Shown: positions 1 to 8,363 of the stretch, one piece after another
Layout of the letters: each line of letters starts with the position of its first letter
Numbering within the stretch: position 1 is the first letter of the stretch
Assembly (NCBI GenBank): GCA_029265075.1
Contig: JAJUJZ010000013.1
Span: forward strand, 1 to 38,699
DNA from: Gammaproteobacteria bacterium
GTDB taxonomy: Bacteria; Pseudomonadota; Gammaproteobacteria; Pseudomonadales; CAMLJR01
DNA length: 38,699 nt
Direction of reading: 5' to 3'
The notes under the pieces: model-generated
Told to the model about the DNA's origin: nothing
What the model saw: only the letters and a program-made list of their open reading frames with translations
The model's database searches: none
Program-made: the position numbers and the translations under genes

Positions 1-2
1 AG

Positions 3-605
3 GTATTTGCAGCGCATGGCTACGAAGGTGCGCGCACCCGCGCCATCGCCGAGGCCGCCGGCGTCAATCTCGGCCTGCTGCAGTACTACTGGGGCAGCAA
101 GGAAGGACTGTTCCGGGAGGTCTGCGAACACCGTTTTCGCGCGGTCAACGATGAGCGTCTGGCGCGGCTGAAATCGTTGCAGGAGATGCAGGGCAGCCGC
201 GACGAGGTGGTTGAGGCACTGGTGCGCGCCATGCTCGAGCCGCTGCGCGATTTCTACCAGCGTCAGGGGGCAGGCCAGGAGCAGATTCTCAGCGCGCTTT
301 ATGCCCGTGTGATGTCAGATCCTGCCCCCGAAACCGTCTCAATCATGCGCGATTTGTTTACCGAACTGACGCTCGTGTTCGTCGGCCAGCTGCAGGCGGC
401 CTGCGACCATCTGACCGAGCGGGAGTTCTACTGGCGTCTGCCCAGTGTGCTGGGTCCGTTCACCTATGCGCAGTCTTTCAGCGAGCGCGCTGCCTTCCTC
501 AGTGGCGGCCGCATGGAGTCGTTCGATCTTACTGAAGGTACCGAGTTTCTGGTGCATAGCACACTCGCCGTTCTGCTGGCACCGCCGGTGGTGGTCAAAT
601 CTTAA
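3..605 (+). CDS. TetR/AcrR family transcriptional regulator, 5' truncated by window start
   Basis: Frame open from base 3: VFAAHGYEGARTRAIAEAAGVNLGLLQYYWGSKEGLFREVCEHRF, a classic TetR helix-turn-helix (AxxAGVxxGxLxYYxxSKExLF). Continues in frame with the 177..605 track ORF and stops at 605. Confidence 0.9.
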   Translation, partial: VFAAHGYEGARTRAIAEAAGVNLGLLQYYWGSKEGLFREVCEHRFRAVNDERLARLKSLQEMQGSRDEVVEALVRAMLEPLRDFYQRQGAGQEQILSALYARVMSDPAPETVSIMRDLFTELTLVFVGQLQAACDHLTEREFYWRLPSVLGPFTYAQSFSERAAFLSGGRMESFDLTEGTEFLVHSTLAVLLAPPVVVKS

Positions 606-786
606 ATTCTGTCCATGTTTCGTTGCCTTGACCGTTTCGCTCTTGATTCGTATTTGTACGTGTGACTAACTATTAGTCCGCTGAGTAAATCAGGGGAGGA
701 GTGCCGGGACAGGCGCTCCCAATAATCGATAAAGACCGACATGCGCATGGTTCAGGCCGGCGCATAGTGCGCGAAGAGGGACACCA

Positions 787-1434
787 ATGGACGCATCCAT
801 CGATCGTGATGGCGCTGCTGCTCGCCGCAATTTCCTGCTTGCAGGTGCAGGCCTGCTGGGTGTGGCAGCGTTGCAGAGCAGCCCGGCGACCGCCGCTGAA
901 CAGGGCGTTGCAGGCCCGGACGGCTTCAATGGCATTTCGCTGCTTGACCGCATGCAGATCATGGAGCGGGTAGCCCGCTACTCCTGGGCGTTCGATGGCG
1001 GCGACCTGGCGGCCTATCTCGACTGCTTCTGGCCCGATGGCGTGCTCATGCACCCCAGGCGTGATGGTTCGCCCGGCCGCTTCGAAGGCCATGAGGGCAT
1101 TACCAGCTTCGTGACGCCCGGTTTCACCGGACGGCCGGAGCAGACCTTCGGTCACCAGCACCAGTTCAGCTCCATCGTGCTTGATCGCGAAGGCGAGGAT
1201 GTGCGGCTCAAAGCCTACGCAGTAGTGATGCGTCATGAGTTTCATCGTACCTACTGGCCGACCGGCCCATCGTTCCGCATGGGCACCTGGCATGCGCTGT
1301 TCCGCAAGCGTGATAACGACTGGAAGATTCAGGAACTCGACATCCGCATGTGGACCGATACCGCGCTGGGCGAGACCGGCAAGGCGCTGGTAGACCGCCC
1401 GGCGGGCGCACCCGGTACGCGCGCGCTGCGTTGA
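787..1434 (+). CDS. SnoaL/NTF2-like domain protein with Tat-type signal peptide
   Basis: N-terminus ARRNFLLAGAGLLGVAALQSSPATAA resembles a twin-arginine signal. Body LLDRMQIMERVARYSWAFDGGDLAAYLDCFWPDGVLMHP resembles SnoaL_4-type proteins. Confidence 0.75.
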   Translation: MDASIDRDGAAARRNFLLAGAGLLGVAALQSSPATAAEQGVAGPDGFNGISLLDRMQIMERVARYSWAFDGGDLAAYLDCFWPDGVLMHPRRDGSPGRFEGHEGITSFVTPGFTGRPEQTFGHQHQFSSIVLDREGEDVRLKAYAVVMRHEFHRTYWPTGPSFRMGTWHALFRKRDNDWKIQELDIRMWTDTALGETGKALVDRPAGAPGTRALR

Positions 1435-1470
1435 CCGGCGCTTGATAACAACAGTTCAGAGGAGGAGCCG

Positions 1471-2220
1471 ATGGGCATGTTCAGGATTGCGGCTGGCGCG
1501 ACAGCACTGATTATTGGCGCGCTCGCGGCCAGCGGCGCGGTTGCCAATGAGACGACCACAGACGCGGTCACACTGGCCGCTTTGCAGGAGCGCATTGCGC
1601 AGCTGGAAAGACAGGTGCAGCGTCACGACGACTACATCGCCATCGTCAACCTGCAGCGCGCGTACGGATTCTATGTCGATAAAGCACAGTGGGATCAGGC
1701 TGCTGACCTGTTTTCCCGCGATGCGACGCTGGAGATTTCTCAGCGCGGTTTGTTCAGGGGGCAGGATCGCATCCGTGCCTATATGAAGCAGCTGCCCGAT
1801 CTGAAAGAGGGGCGACTCTTCAACCATATGCAGTTACAGCCGGTAATCAACATTGCCGAAGATGGCAAGACTGCGAAAGGGCGGTGGCGTGCTGTGGTTG
1901 AGGCGGCTGTGCTCGGTGAATGGGCCCAGCTGGGCGAAGGCATTTACGAGAACGAGTACGTCAAGGAGGACGGCGTCTGGAAGATCAGCAAGCTGCACTG
2001 GTTTGTTACTTACTACATCCCGTTTGATCAGGGGTGGGATAAAGGCGGCATTCCGCTGATGACCGAAGAGCGCAATAAGATCAAAGCAGATGCCGGCCCG
2101 ACCGTCCGGTACGAAGGCTACCCCAGCGTTTACATTCCGCCGTATCACTACCGCAACCCGGTCAGCGGGCGTGAGTTTGAACCGCAACCGCCGATGCTTT
2201 ATCAGCCCGGCAAGGAATAA
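1471..2220 (+). CDS. SnoaL/NTF2-like domain protein with Sec-type signal peptide
   Basis: RBS-like gaggag upstream of ATG. N-terminal signal MGMFRIAAGATALIIGALAASGAVANE. YIAIVNLQRAYGFYVDKAQWDQAADLFSRDATLEISQRGLFRGQDRIRAY is a SnoaL-like core. Confidence 0.75.
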   Translation: MGMFRIAAGATALIIGALAASGAVANETTTDAVTLAALQERIAQLERQVQRHDDYIAIVNLQRAYGFYVDKAQWDQAADLFSRDATLEISQRGLFRGQDRIRAYMKQLPDLKEGRLFNHMQLQPVINIAEDGKTAKGRWRAVVEAAVLGEWAQLGEGIYENEYVKEDGVWKISKLHWFVTYYIPFDQGWDKGGIPLMTEERNKIKADAGPTVRYEGYPSVYIPPYHYRNPVSGREFEPQPPMLYQPGKE

Positions 2221-2299
2221 CCGAGCACGCAGGATAGCGACGCAGGCTCTTTGAAAATCGGATGGATAACCGACAATAACAGCGCAGGAGAACGCAAAC

Positions 2300-4636
2300 G
2301 TGAGAACCCCCGTCCATGCAGTAAAACTGAATAAACGAGGCAATCGTCTGTTGCCGCTGGCCGCCGCCGTCGCAGCGCTTGCGGTCCCCACCAGCGAGCT
2401 GCTGGCGCAGGCGCTGGAGGAGGTGGTCGTCACCGCCCAGTTCCGCGAAGAGCGGCTGCAGACGACACCGATCGCCATCAGCGCCCTCACCGGTGATCAG
2501 CTCGAGGCGATGAGTCTGACCAACGTGACGCAGGTGTCGGCTTCGGCCCCGAACGTGACGTTGCGGCAGGGCTCGGCGTCGTTCGGTAAAACGCTTCAGA
2601 CATCGATCCGCGGTATTGGTCACTACGACAACCAGCTCTCCATCGAGCCGGGTGTCGCGATTTACATCGATGATGTTTATCACGGGCTGGTGTATGGCTC
2701 GACCTTCGATCTGCTGGATCTCGAACGTATCGAGATTCTCCGCGGACCGCAGGGTACGCTGTTCGGTAAGAACGCCATCGGCGGCGCGATTCGCCTGATT
2801 TCGAAGGCTCCACAGGGCGACGATAGCGGGTATATCGCGGCCACTACAGGCAGCTTCGACCGGCTCGACATCAATGCCGGGTTTGACATCGCGCTTGTGC
2901 CTGAAAAGCTGTTCATGCGCGCGTCCTTCCTCAGCAAGGAGCGCGATGGCTATGTCGACGTGCTCGATTTTGCCTGCGTCAACCCTGGTATGGCCGGCAA
3001 TCTGCAACCGGTCAAGCCGGCGCGTCGGGCCGGCGGTTGCAAGATAGGTGAGCTGGGCGATGAAAACCTGCAAGCCGGGCGTGTTGCCTTCCGCTGGCTG
3101 CCGAACGACGATCTCGATATCACCGTTACTGGTGACTACAGCAAAGACGACAGTGCGGCACCTGCGCAAAAACTGATCTGGATCGACTCCACCTCGGTGC
3201 CGGCGCAGAACTGGAACCAGAATGTCGCCATTCCGACATTCGGTGTTCCGTACGATGATCGCTTCATCATCGACAACCACTACAAAACCTACGCTAATGG
3301 CGTCAACGATCTGCCGGGCGGCTTCGATACCATCCTGACCAGCGTGTTCGAGAACTGGGGTCTGAACGCGACTGTGAAGTGGCGCCTGAATGAGAAGCTG
3401 GAGCTGACTTCGATTACCGGCTACCGCGAGAGCAAGGGCGGTTACGGTGTTGACCAGGACGGTTCGCCGCTGCCGGTCAAAGCGACCTCAGCCCACTTCA
3501 ACCACGAGCAGTTCACGCAGGAGTTGCGGCTGTCGGGCAGCGCGCTCAACGAGCGCCTGGACTGGACCGTCGGCGCCTACTACCTGGAGTCCGACAGTCT
3601 CGGGCGTGACGCCAACGACTTCACCACCAGCAATCTGTCGTTCATTACATATGACCCGGCCAGCCTTGAAAACCGGTCGGTATTCGCCCACGGTGTCTAT
3701 CGCTTCACCGACCGGCTCAGCGTAACTGCAGGTCTGCGCTACACCGAAGAGGACAAGGATTACCAGTTCTTCCGGCAGCGCACCAACGGCCAGATGATGT
3801 TCCCGGTGACGCCGGTTGACGTGAGTTACGATGAAATTACGCCGCGCCTGAGTGTGGAATATCAGTTCAACGATGATCTGATGGTCTACGCCTCGTACAC
3901 CGAAGGCTTCCGCTCCGGCGGCTTCAACCCGCGCCCGACGACAGAGCGTCATGTAACGGGGTTCGGCCCGGAAACAGTGCAGTCGTATGAGATCGGTACC
4001 AAGAGCGAATGGTTCGAGCGCCGTCTGCGGGCCAACGCTGCAATCTTCTACAGTGAGTACGATGACCTGCAGATGAACGCAGCCGGTGAAGACCCGCTCA
4101 ACCCAGGCTTCCCGATTTTTACCTGGCAGAACGTGGGTAAAGCGGTGATTCAGGGTGTCGAACTGGAGCTGCTGGCGAGCCCGATCGACAACCTGACGCT
4201 CAACGCGTCGGTGGGCTGGCTGGACTATGAGAACAAGGACCTTGGCGCAGCGGAAGGTGCGGCGGGTGGACCTACGCTCGATTCCTGGCCAATGCATACG
4301 CCGGAGTGGAAGGGCGCCGTTGGCATCCAGTACGAGTTCAATCTTGGCGATATGGGCACGCTCACGATGCGTGGTGATGCGCGCTACCAGTCGAAGATCT
4401 ACAACGATGCGGCCAACAACGAGGCTATCGCGATTGATCCGTACACTATTGTCGATGCCCGCATTACCTGGGCTTCGCTGGATGACAAGTGGACGGTGTC
4501 GCTGTTCGGCACCAACCTGACCGATCGTGAATACTTTGTGGCGAAGTTCCGCGGCAACACGCCGCCGCCGACCCACGAAGGTACGCCGGGTCGTCCACGC
4601 GAGTGGGGTCTTTCGATCAAGCGCAACTTCTTTTAG
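2300..4636 (+). CDS. TonB-dependent receptor
   Basis: GTG start. TonB-box-like EEVVVTAQFREE, plug motifs (IRGIG, VAIYIDDVY, LERIEILRGPQGTLFGKNAIGGAI), beta-barrel with C-terminal aromatic ending NFF. No STN domain. Confidence 0.95.
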   Translation: MRTPVHAVKLNKRGNRLLPLAAAVAALAVPTSELLAQALEEVVVTAQFREERLQTTPIAISALTGDQLEAMSLTNVTQVSASAPNVTLRQGSASFGKTLQTSIRGIGHYDNQLSIEPGVAIYIDDVYHGLVYGSTFDLLDLERIEILRGPQGTLFGKNAIGGAIRLISKAPQGDDSGYIAATTGSFDRLDINAGFDIALVPEKLFMRASFLSKERDGYVDVLDFACVNPGMAGNLQPVKPARRAGGCKIGELGDENLQAGRVAFRWLPNDDLDITVTGDYSKDDSAAPAQKLIWIDSTSVPAQNWNQNVAIPTFGVPYDDRFIIDNHYKTYANGVNDLPGGFDTILTSVFENWGLNATVKWRLNEKLELTSITGYRESKGGYGVDQDGSPLPVKATSAHFNHEQFTQELRLSGSALNERLDWTVGAYYLESDSLGRDANDFTTSNLSFITYDPASLENRSVFAHGVYRFTDRLSVTAGLRYTEEDKDYQFFRQRTNGQMMFPVTPVDVSYDEITPRLSVEYQFNDDLMVYASYTEGFRSGGFNPRPTTERHVTGFGPETVQSYEIGTKSEWFERRLRANAAIFYSEYDDLQMNAAGEDPLNPGFPIFTWQNVGKAVIQGVELELLASPIDNLTLNASVGWLDYENKDLGAAEGAAGGPTLDSWPMHTPEWKGAVGIQYEFNLGDMGTLTMRGDARYQSKIYNDAANNEAIAIDPYTIVDARITWASLDDKWTVSLFGTNLTDREYFVAKFRGNTPPPTHEGTPGRPREWGLSIKRNFF

Positions 4637-4645
4637 CGAGCGTTT

Positions 4646-4671
4646 GCCCCGGCTCGTCCGGGGCTTTTTTT
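4646..4671 (+). terminator. Rho-independent terminator
   Basis: gccccgg-ctcgt-ccggggc stem-loop followed by TTTTTTT, 10 bp after the TBDR stop. Confidence 0.85.
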
Positions 4672-4710
4672 ATTTCGTAACAGAGACAATCTGAGGGCAG
4701 GGCACACGGC

Positions 4711-5976
4711 ATGACGGGTACGCGAGGTATTACCGGGACGCAGTGGAAGATCATTACCGGGTCGTTTCTGGTCTACATGTGCACGAACGGTGTACTCATC
4801 TATGTCCTGCCGCTGCTTTATCCCGCGCTGATGCGGGAACACGGCTGGTCGGGCGAGCAAGTGACGTCGCCCGCAGCGCTGTTCTTTCTCTGTAGCTCTG
4901 TGCTGCTGCCGGCGGCAGGCTGGATATTCGACCGATTCCCGGTACGACGGGTAATGGCGATCGGAGCCGTCCTGCAGTGCATCGGCCTGGTGATGTTTGC
5001 CAATCTGGTGTCGCTGGGGACACTGACCGTTGCTTATCTGGTGCTGAGTCTCTCCATAGCCCTGTGCGGCATGGTCGCCAGCATGGTGCTGCTGACGCGC
5101 TGGTTCACCGCCAATCGCGGCGTGGCGATCAGCATCACCCTGATGGGCGCCTCCATTGGTGGCGCAGTATTCCCGCTGCTGCTGGGCTGGCTCACCGAGC
5201 TCTATAACTGGAGCTCGGCACTCCTGATCATCGCGGCGCTGGCAGGGGCAATCCTGTTCGGTACCATCGCGTTTCTGCTGCGCGAGCGGCCGGAGCAAGA
5301 CGCTGCTCCCGCCACAGCGCCGGCGGGAGCGCCTGCAGCAATGGCGCCCGCCGCGGGGCTGACACTGCGGCAGGCGGTCAGAACACCAACGTTTTATCTG
5401 CTGGCCCTGACCACGGCGGTGGTCTGGTTTCTGGTGGTGGGTTTGTCCCAGCACCAGGCGATCTATCTTGCTAATGAGGTCGGTGTCGCGGAGCGGGTGC
5501 TGCCGCTGATTTTCAGTCTGTTCTTCTGGTGCGCGCTGGTCGGCAAGATCGTTTTCGGCTGGATCAGCGATCGCTGTAACAAGCTTCTGACCATGTGTGG
5601 TTCATTCGTGGTAATGGCGGTGGGGCTGGTCATGCTGCGGCTGGCCAGCGCCGAACAACCGCTGTTCGTGTACGGATTTGCGGTGCTGTTCGGGTTTGGC
5701 TTCAGTGGCGCCTTCACCATGATTCAGATCGTGCTGGCGCAGTTCTATCAGGGACGTGACTACGGCAAGCTGCTCGGGATTTTCACCATGATGGACACGC
5801 TGGCCGGCGGCATCGGCATTCGCGTCATCGGTGCCATGCAGAGCAATAGCGGCAGTTACAACAGCGCCATCATGATGACGCTGGTGCTGGCTCTGTTTTC
5901 TATCGTCTCCACCGTGGCGCTCCACTGGCTGCATCGTAATGAAGTGAGCGCCACGCCGGTACCACAGCGGAGCTGA
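4711..5976 (+). CDS. MFS transporter
   Basis: 421 aa, about 12 hydrophobic segments. GWIFDRFPVRRVMAIGA and GWISDRCNK are MFS loop A-like motifs (GxxxDRxxRR). Confidence 0.85.
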   Translation: MTGTRGITGTQWKIITGSFLVYMCTNGVLIYVLPLLYPALMREHGWSGEQVTSPAALFFLCSSVLLPAAGWIFDRFPVRRVMAIGAVLQCIGLVMFANLVSLGTLTVAYLVLSLSIALCGMVASMVLLTRWFTANRGVAISITLMGASIGGAVFPLLLGWLTELYNWSSALLIIAALAGAILFGTIAFLLRERPEQDAAPATAPAGAPAAMAPAAGLTLRQAVRTPTFYLLALTTAVVWFLVVGLSQHQAIYLANEVGVAERVLPLIFSLFFWCALVGKIVFGWISDRCNKLLTMCGSFVVMAVGLVMLRLASAEQPLFVYGFAVLFGFGFSGAFTMIQIVLAQFYQGRDYGKLLGIFTMMDTLAGGIGIRVIGAMQSNSGSYNSAIMMTLVLALFSIVSTVALHWLHRNEVSATPVPQRS

Positions 5977-5980
5977 GGTC

Positions 5981-8269
5981 TCATCCTGCCAGCTGCGGCG
6001 TGCCGGTCGCTGCTGGTGCCATGGGCTCGCCCGGCTCCGGCTGCCAGCGCCGCAGCCGCAGGGCGTTGCCCACTACGCAGAGGCTGGAGGCGGCCATCGC
6101 CACCGCCGCCATCACCGGCGACAGCAGCACGCCGAATGCCGGGTAGAGCACGCCGGCGGCCACCGGAATCAATGCTGCGTTGTAAGCGAACGCCCAGAAC
6201 AGGTTCTGGCGGATATTAGTGATGGTGGCGCGGGAAATACCCGCCGCCGCCGCCACGTGGGTGAGGTCACTCGACATCAGCACTACATCGGCTGCCTCGA
6301 TGGCGACGTCCGTGCCGCTGCCGACAGCGATGCCGACATCCGCCTGCGCGAGTGCTGGCGCATCATTGATGCCGTCGCCGACAAAGGCCACTTTAGTGCC
6401 TGCCTGTTGCAGTTTCCGGACTTCTTCGACCTTGCCTGCGGGCAGCACTTCGGCCGCCACTTCGTCGATGCCGAGCTGAGCGGCGATCGCCTTCGCCGTA
6501 TGGTGGTTGTCGCCGGTCACCATGGCAATGCGAACGCCGAGCTGGCGCAGTGCCGCGAGCGCGGCTGGCGCCTCCGGACGGATCGGATCGGCAATCGCGA
6601 CTACTGCGAGCGTTGTGTCGTCGGCGGCCACGAACAGAGCGGTGCTGCCGGTGGCAGCCAGCTCGGCAACCTTGTCCTGCAGCGTGCTGACATCCACACC
6701 GAGCTGCGCCATCAGCCGCTCCGAACCAACGGCAACGCGCTGGCCTTCGACCTGCGCGGTCACGCCGCGGCCGGGGTCGCTGACGAACTGATCGGCGGGC
6801 GGCAGTATGAGTTGCTGCTCGCGCGCTGCGGCCACCAAGGCTTTGGCGATCGGATGTTCGGAATGCTGCTCAGCGGCGGCGGCCAGGCGCAGCGCGGTGG
6901 CTTCGCTGACGCCAGCGACCGGGATCAGCGCAGTCAGTGCGGGCCGGCCGAGGGTCAGCGTACCGGTCTTGTCGAACGCGACGGTGGTCACTTCCTGCAG
7001 ACTCTGCAGCGCATCGCCCCGACGGAACAGAACCCCCAGCTCAGCTGCACGCCCGGTGCCGACCATGATGGAGGTCGGTGTTGCGAGACCCATGGAGCAG
7101 GGGCAGGCGATGATGAGTACTGCGACCGCGTTGACCAGCGCGAAGGCAAGGGCAGGCGTCGGGCCAAGCAGCAGCCAGAGCGCGAAGGTGAGCGCCGCAC
7201 ACACCAGCACGACCGGTACAAAAATAGCGGTGACGCGGTTTGCCAGCGCCTGGATCGGAAGCTTGGCGCCCTGCGCCTGCCGCACCATCTCAATGATGCG
7301 GGCGAGTACGGTTTCGCTGCCGATGCGGGTGGCACGCATCAGCAATGTACCGTTGCCATTCACGGTGCCGCCGACAACTTCGTCGCCGGCGCGCTTGGCG
7401 ACGGGTGCAGGCTCGCCGGTGATCATCGATTCATCGACGAAACTGTGGCCGTCTTCGATCACGCCGTCGACTGGCAGACGCTCTCCCGGGCGGACCCGGA
7501 GCAGGTCGCTGTGACGGATATCCGCCACCGGCACCGATTCTTCCCGACCATCGATGACGCGCGTTGCCACGGGCGGTTGCAGATTCACCAGTCGGCGAAT
7601 CGCCTCACCGGTGCGCCCGCGGGCAGCGGCCTCGAGATAGCGTCCCACCAGTACCAGCGTGGTCACCATGGCCGCCGCTTCAAAATAGACATGGGCCGCG
7701 CCCGGCGGCAGCACATCAGGAATGAAGGTGGCGACCACCGAATAGCCCCAGGCCGCGCTGGTGCCGAGCGCAACCAGTGAGTTCATGTCCGGTGCGCCGC
7801 GCAACAGTGCCGGTCCGCCGGTACGGTAGAAACGCAGCCCGGGGCCGAACTGCACTGCGGTAGCGAGCACAAAATAGAGGTAGTGGAGTGCGTCCCGGCC
7901 GACCATGCTGTGCAGCCACTGCTGAAAAGCCGGCAGCAGGTGACCCCCCATTTCCAGGATGAAGAGCGGGGTCGTGAACAGGGCGGCAAACAGGACGGAT
8001 CGGCGTAAGGCTGCCTGTTCACGCTCGGCGGTTTCATCGCTACTGGCGGCCGAGGCGGCGATCTCTGCGCTATAGCCCGCTGCTGACACCGCTGCGATGG
8101 CGTCGCTTTCCAGCGGCTGTTGCCGCCAGGTGATGTAGGCTTCCCGGGTGGCGAGATTGACGGCAGCCTGGTCGACCCCGGGCACTGCCTGCAGCGCCCG
8201 CTCGACCTTGCCGACGCAGGACGCACAGTGCATTCCGCTGATCTGCAGCGTCGTGTGATTTTCCGCCAT
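5981..8269 (-). CDS. copA: Copper-translocating P-type ATPase (P1B-1 type)
   Basis: N-terminal HMA domain [15 protein letters not shown]. Also TGEP, CPC ([21 protein letters not shown]), [32 protein letters not shown] and [15 protein letters not shown]. Confidence 0.93.
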   Translation of the reverse strand: MAENHTTLQISGMHCASCVGKVERALQAVPGVDQAAVNLATREAYITWRQQPLESDAIAAVSAAGYSAEIAASAASSDETAEREQAALRRSVLFAALFTTPLFILEMGGHLLPAFQQWLHSMVGRDALHYLYFVLATAVQFGPGLRFYRTGGPALLRGAPDMNSLVALGTSAAWGYSVVATFIPDVLPPGAAHVYFEAAAMVTTLVLVGRYLEAAARGRTGEAIRRLVNLQPPVATRVIDGREESVPVADIRHSDLLRVRPGERLPVDGVIEDGHSFVDESMITGEPAPVAKRAGDEVVGGTVNGNGTLLMRATRIGSETVLARIIEMVRQAQGAKLPIQALANRVTAIFVPVVLVCAALTFALWLLLGPTPALAFALVNAVAVLIIACPCSMGLATPTSIMVGTGRAAELGVLFRRGDALQSLQEVTTVAFDKTGTLTLGRPALTALIPVAGVSEATALRLAAAAEQHSEHPIAKALVAAAREQQLILPPADQFVSDPGRGVTAQVEGQRVAVGSERLMAQLGVDVSTLQDKVAELAATGSTALFVAADDTTLAVVAIADPIRPEAPAALAALRQLGVRIAMVTGDNHHTAKAIAAQLGIDEVAAEVLPAGKVEEVRKLQQAGTKVAFVGDGINDAPALAQADVGIAVGSGTDVAIEAADVVLMSSDLTHVAAAAGISRATITNIRQNLFWAFAYNAALIPVAAGVLYPAFGVLLSPVMAAVAMAASSLCVVGNALRLRRWQPEPGEPMAPAATGTPQLAG

Positions 8270-8363
8270 GACGACTCCCCCGGAATGGTTCCAACTCTGG
8301 ACTTCTGGCCACAGACCTTACCATGAAGCCGCTATTGGCAGCCGGCGGTGGCCACAGCGCCCG

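Noticed and set aside
2162-3280. 372-aa minus-strand ORF (and 362-aa ORF at 3488-4576)
   Set aside because: Antisense to the TonB-dependent receptor, no family motifs, explained by codon bias of the sense gene.
4633-5454. 273-aa minus-strand ORF
   Set aside because: Antisense to the MFS transporter; Gln/His/Arg-rich as expected from the complement of hydrophobic codons.
6257-7780. 507-aa plus-strand ORF
   Set aside because: Fully antisense to the well-supported copper ATPase; composition rich in His/Gly/Arg with no recognisable domain. High-GC shadow ORF.
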